Source: Ifrita kowaldi
Lineage: Eukaryota; Chordata; Aves; Passeriformes; Cinclosomatidae
Assembly: GCA_013398055.1 (NCBI GenBank)
Contig: VZRS01014563.1
Location: forward strand, 449,032 to 513,031
Direction: 5' to 3'
Length of the DNA: 64,000 nucleotides
Positions within the stretch are counted from its first letter, which is position 1. The number at the start of each line of letters is the position of its first letter. This document shows, piece after piece, positions 63,749 through 64,000 of this stretch. The notes under the pieces were generated by a model, which worked only from the letters and a program-made list of their open reading frames with translations, did not search any database and had not been told where the DNA came from. The translations under genes were made by a program, and so were the position numbers.

Positions 63749-64000
63749 CGTTTTAGAAAGTAGCAACTAGGGCAGAGAAAAACCCATAACAGCTCCCTAC
63801 CTCCTGTAGCAGAGAGGTCCTGTATTCCTGAGCAGCTTCTACCCTGTCTCTAAGAGGGATTTTCTTGTGGTTAGAGTAGCGAGGAACAGAGTTGTGTTCA
63901 GGTACTCCGTGCATCTCCTGTTGGGTAGACACCAAAGCACTCAATATAAAGTGGTTGAAAATTTTCTTTCAATTTAGTGCTTCTTTAAATTGGAAGCTTG

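Larger units (their letters stand above)
60305..64000. other. Non-coding stretch to window end
   Basis: AT-rich sequence with a short TG repeat, a 2x14-bp tandem repeat and a small hairpin. The + frame at 61417-61791 (124 codons) begins inside the TG repeat and has no known motif. No CR1 copy or gene was recognised. Confidence 0.5.

Noticed and set aside
1..64000. CRISPR array, operons, tRNA or rRNA genes
   Set aside because: No regularly spaced repeats, no tRNA B-box with matching stems, no rRNA-like stretch and no prokaryotic gene organisation were found.

Overview
The window reads as nuclear DNA of a vertebrate, most likely a bird. The main evidence is a set of six 5'-truncated CR1 LINE fragments on both strands. 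They carry the avian-type CR1 tail (a '...GGTCCCTTCCAACC...' stretch followed by ATTCTGTG-like octamers) and, in the two longest, C-terminal reverse-transcriptase-ORF remnants with a WNxLPREVV motif. There are no operons, Shine-Dalgarno sites or long prokaryote-like ORFs. The base composition is AT-rich with short GC-rich islands.

No gene can be assigned with confidence. The longest ORFs are about 150 codons. That is close to what chance predicts for 64 kb of AT-rich DNA read in six frames, and none resembles a protein I recognise. The window is best read as intergenic or intronic DNA. I list several candidate exons that combine an acceptor, an open frame and either a donor or a stop codon. 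By chance alone about 30 GTRAGT donor hexamers per strand are expected here, so each candidate is only a lead for RNA or comparative checking.

Layout: 1-22182 is AT-rich single-copy sequence with candidate exons at 2339-2488, 4044-4212, 7975-8009, 13321-13442 and 17877-17997, all on +. 22183-23740 holds two CR1 tails and a perfect 21-bp inverted repeat. 23741-37789 is mostly unique sequence with a CTCF-like site (26819-26837) and candidate exons at 27749-27882 and 36013-36180. 37790-37914 holds two opposed CCAAT boxes and a CRE-like octamer. 38185-42388 holds a 2x21-bp tandem repeat, a CR1 tail, a candidate terminal exon and the longest CR1 copy. 45520-46015 is a GC-rich block open on both strands. 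49551-49720 is a small CpG cluster with a YY1-like motif, a G-quadruplex motif and splice donors, the most promoter-like spot in the window. 52126-53948 has two more CR1 tails and a possible 15-nt microexon. 56101-56900 has a candidate terminal exon with a poly(A) signal. 59562-60304 has a second CTCF-like site, convergent with the first, and exon-like signals on both strands. The right end carries only small repeats.

If the + strand candidates at the left were real they could belong to one spliced transcript, but nothing in the sequence proves that they are joined.
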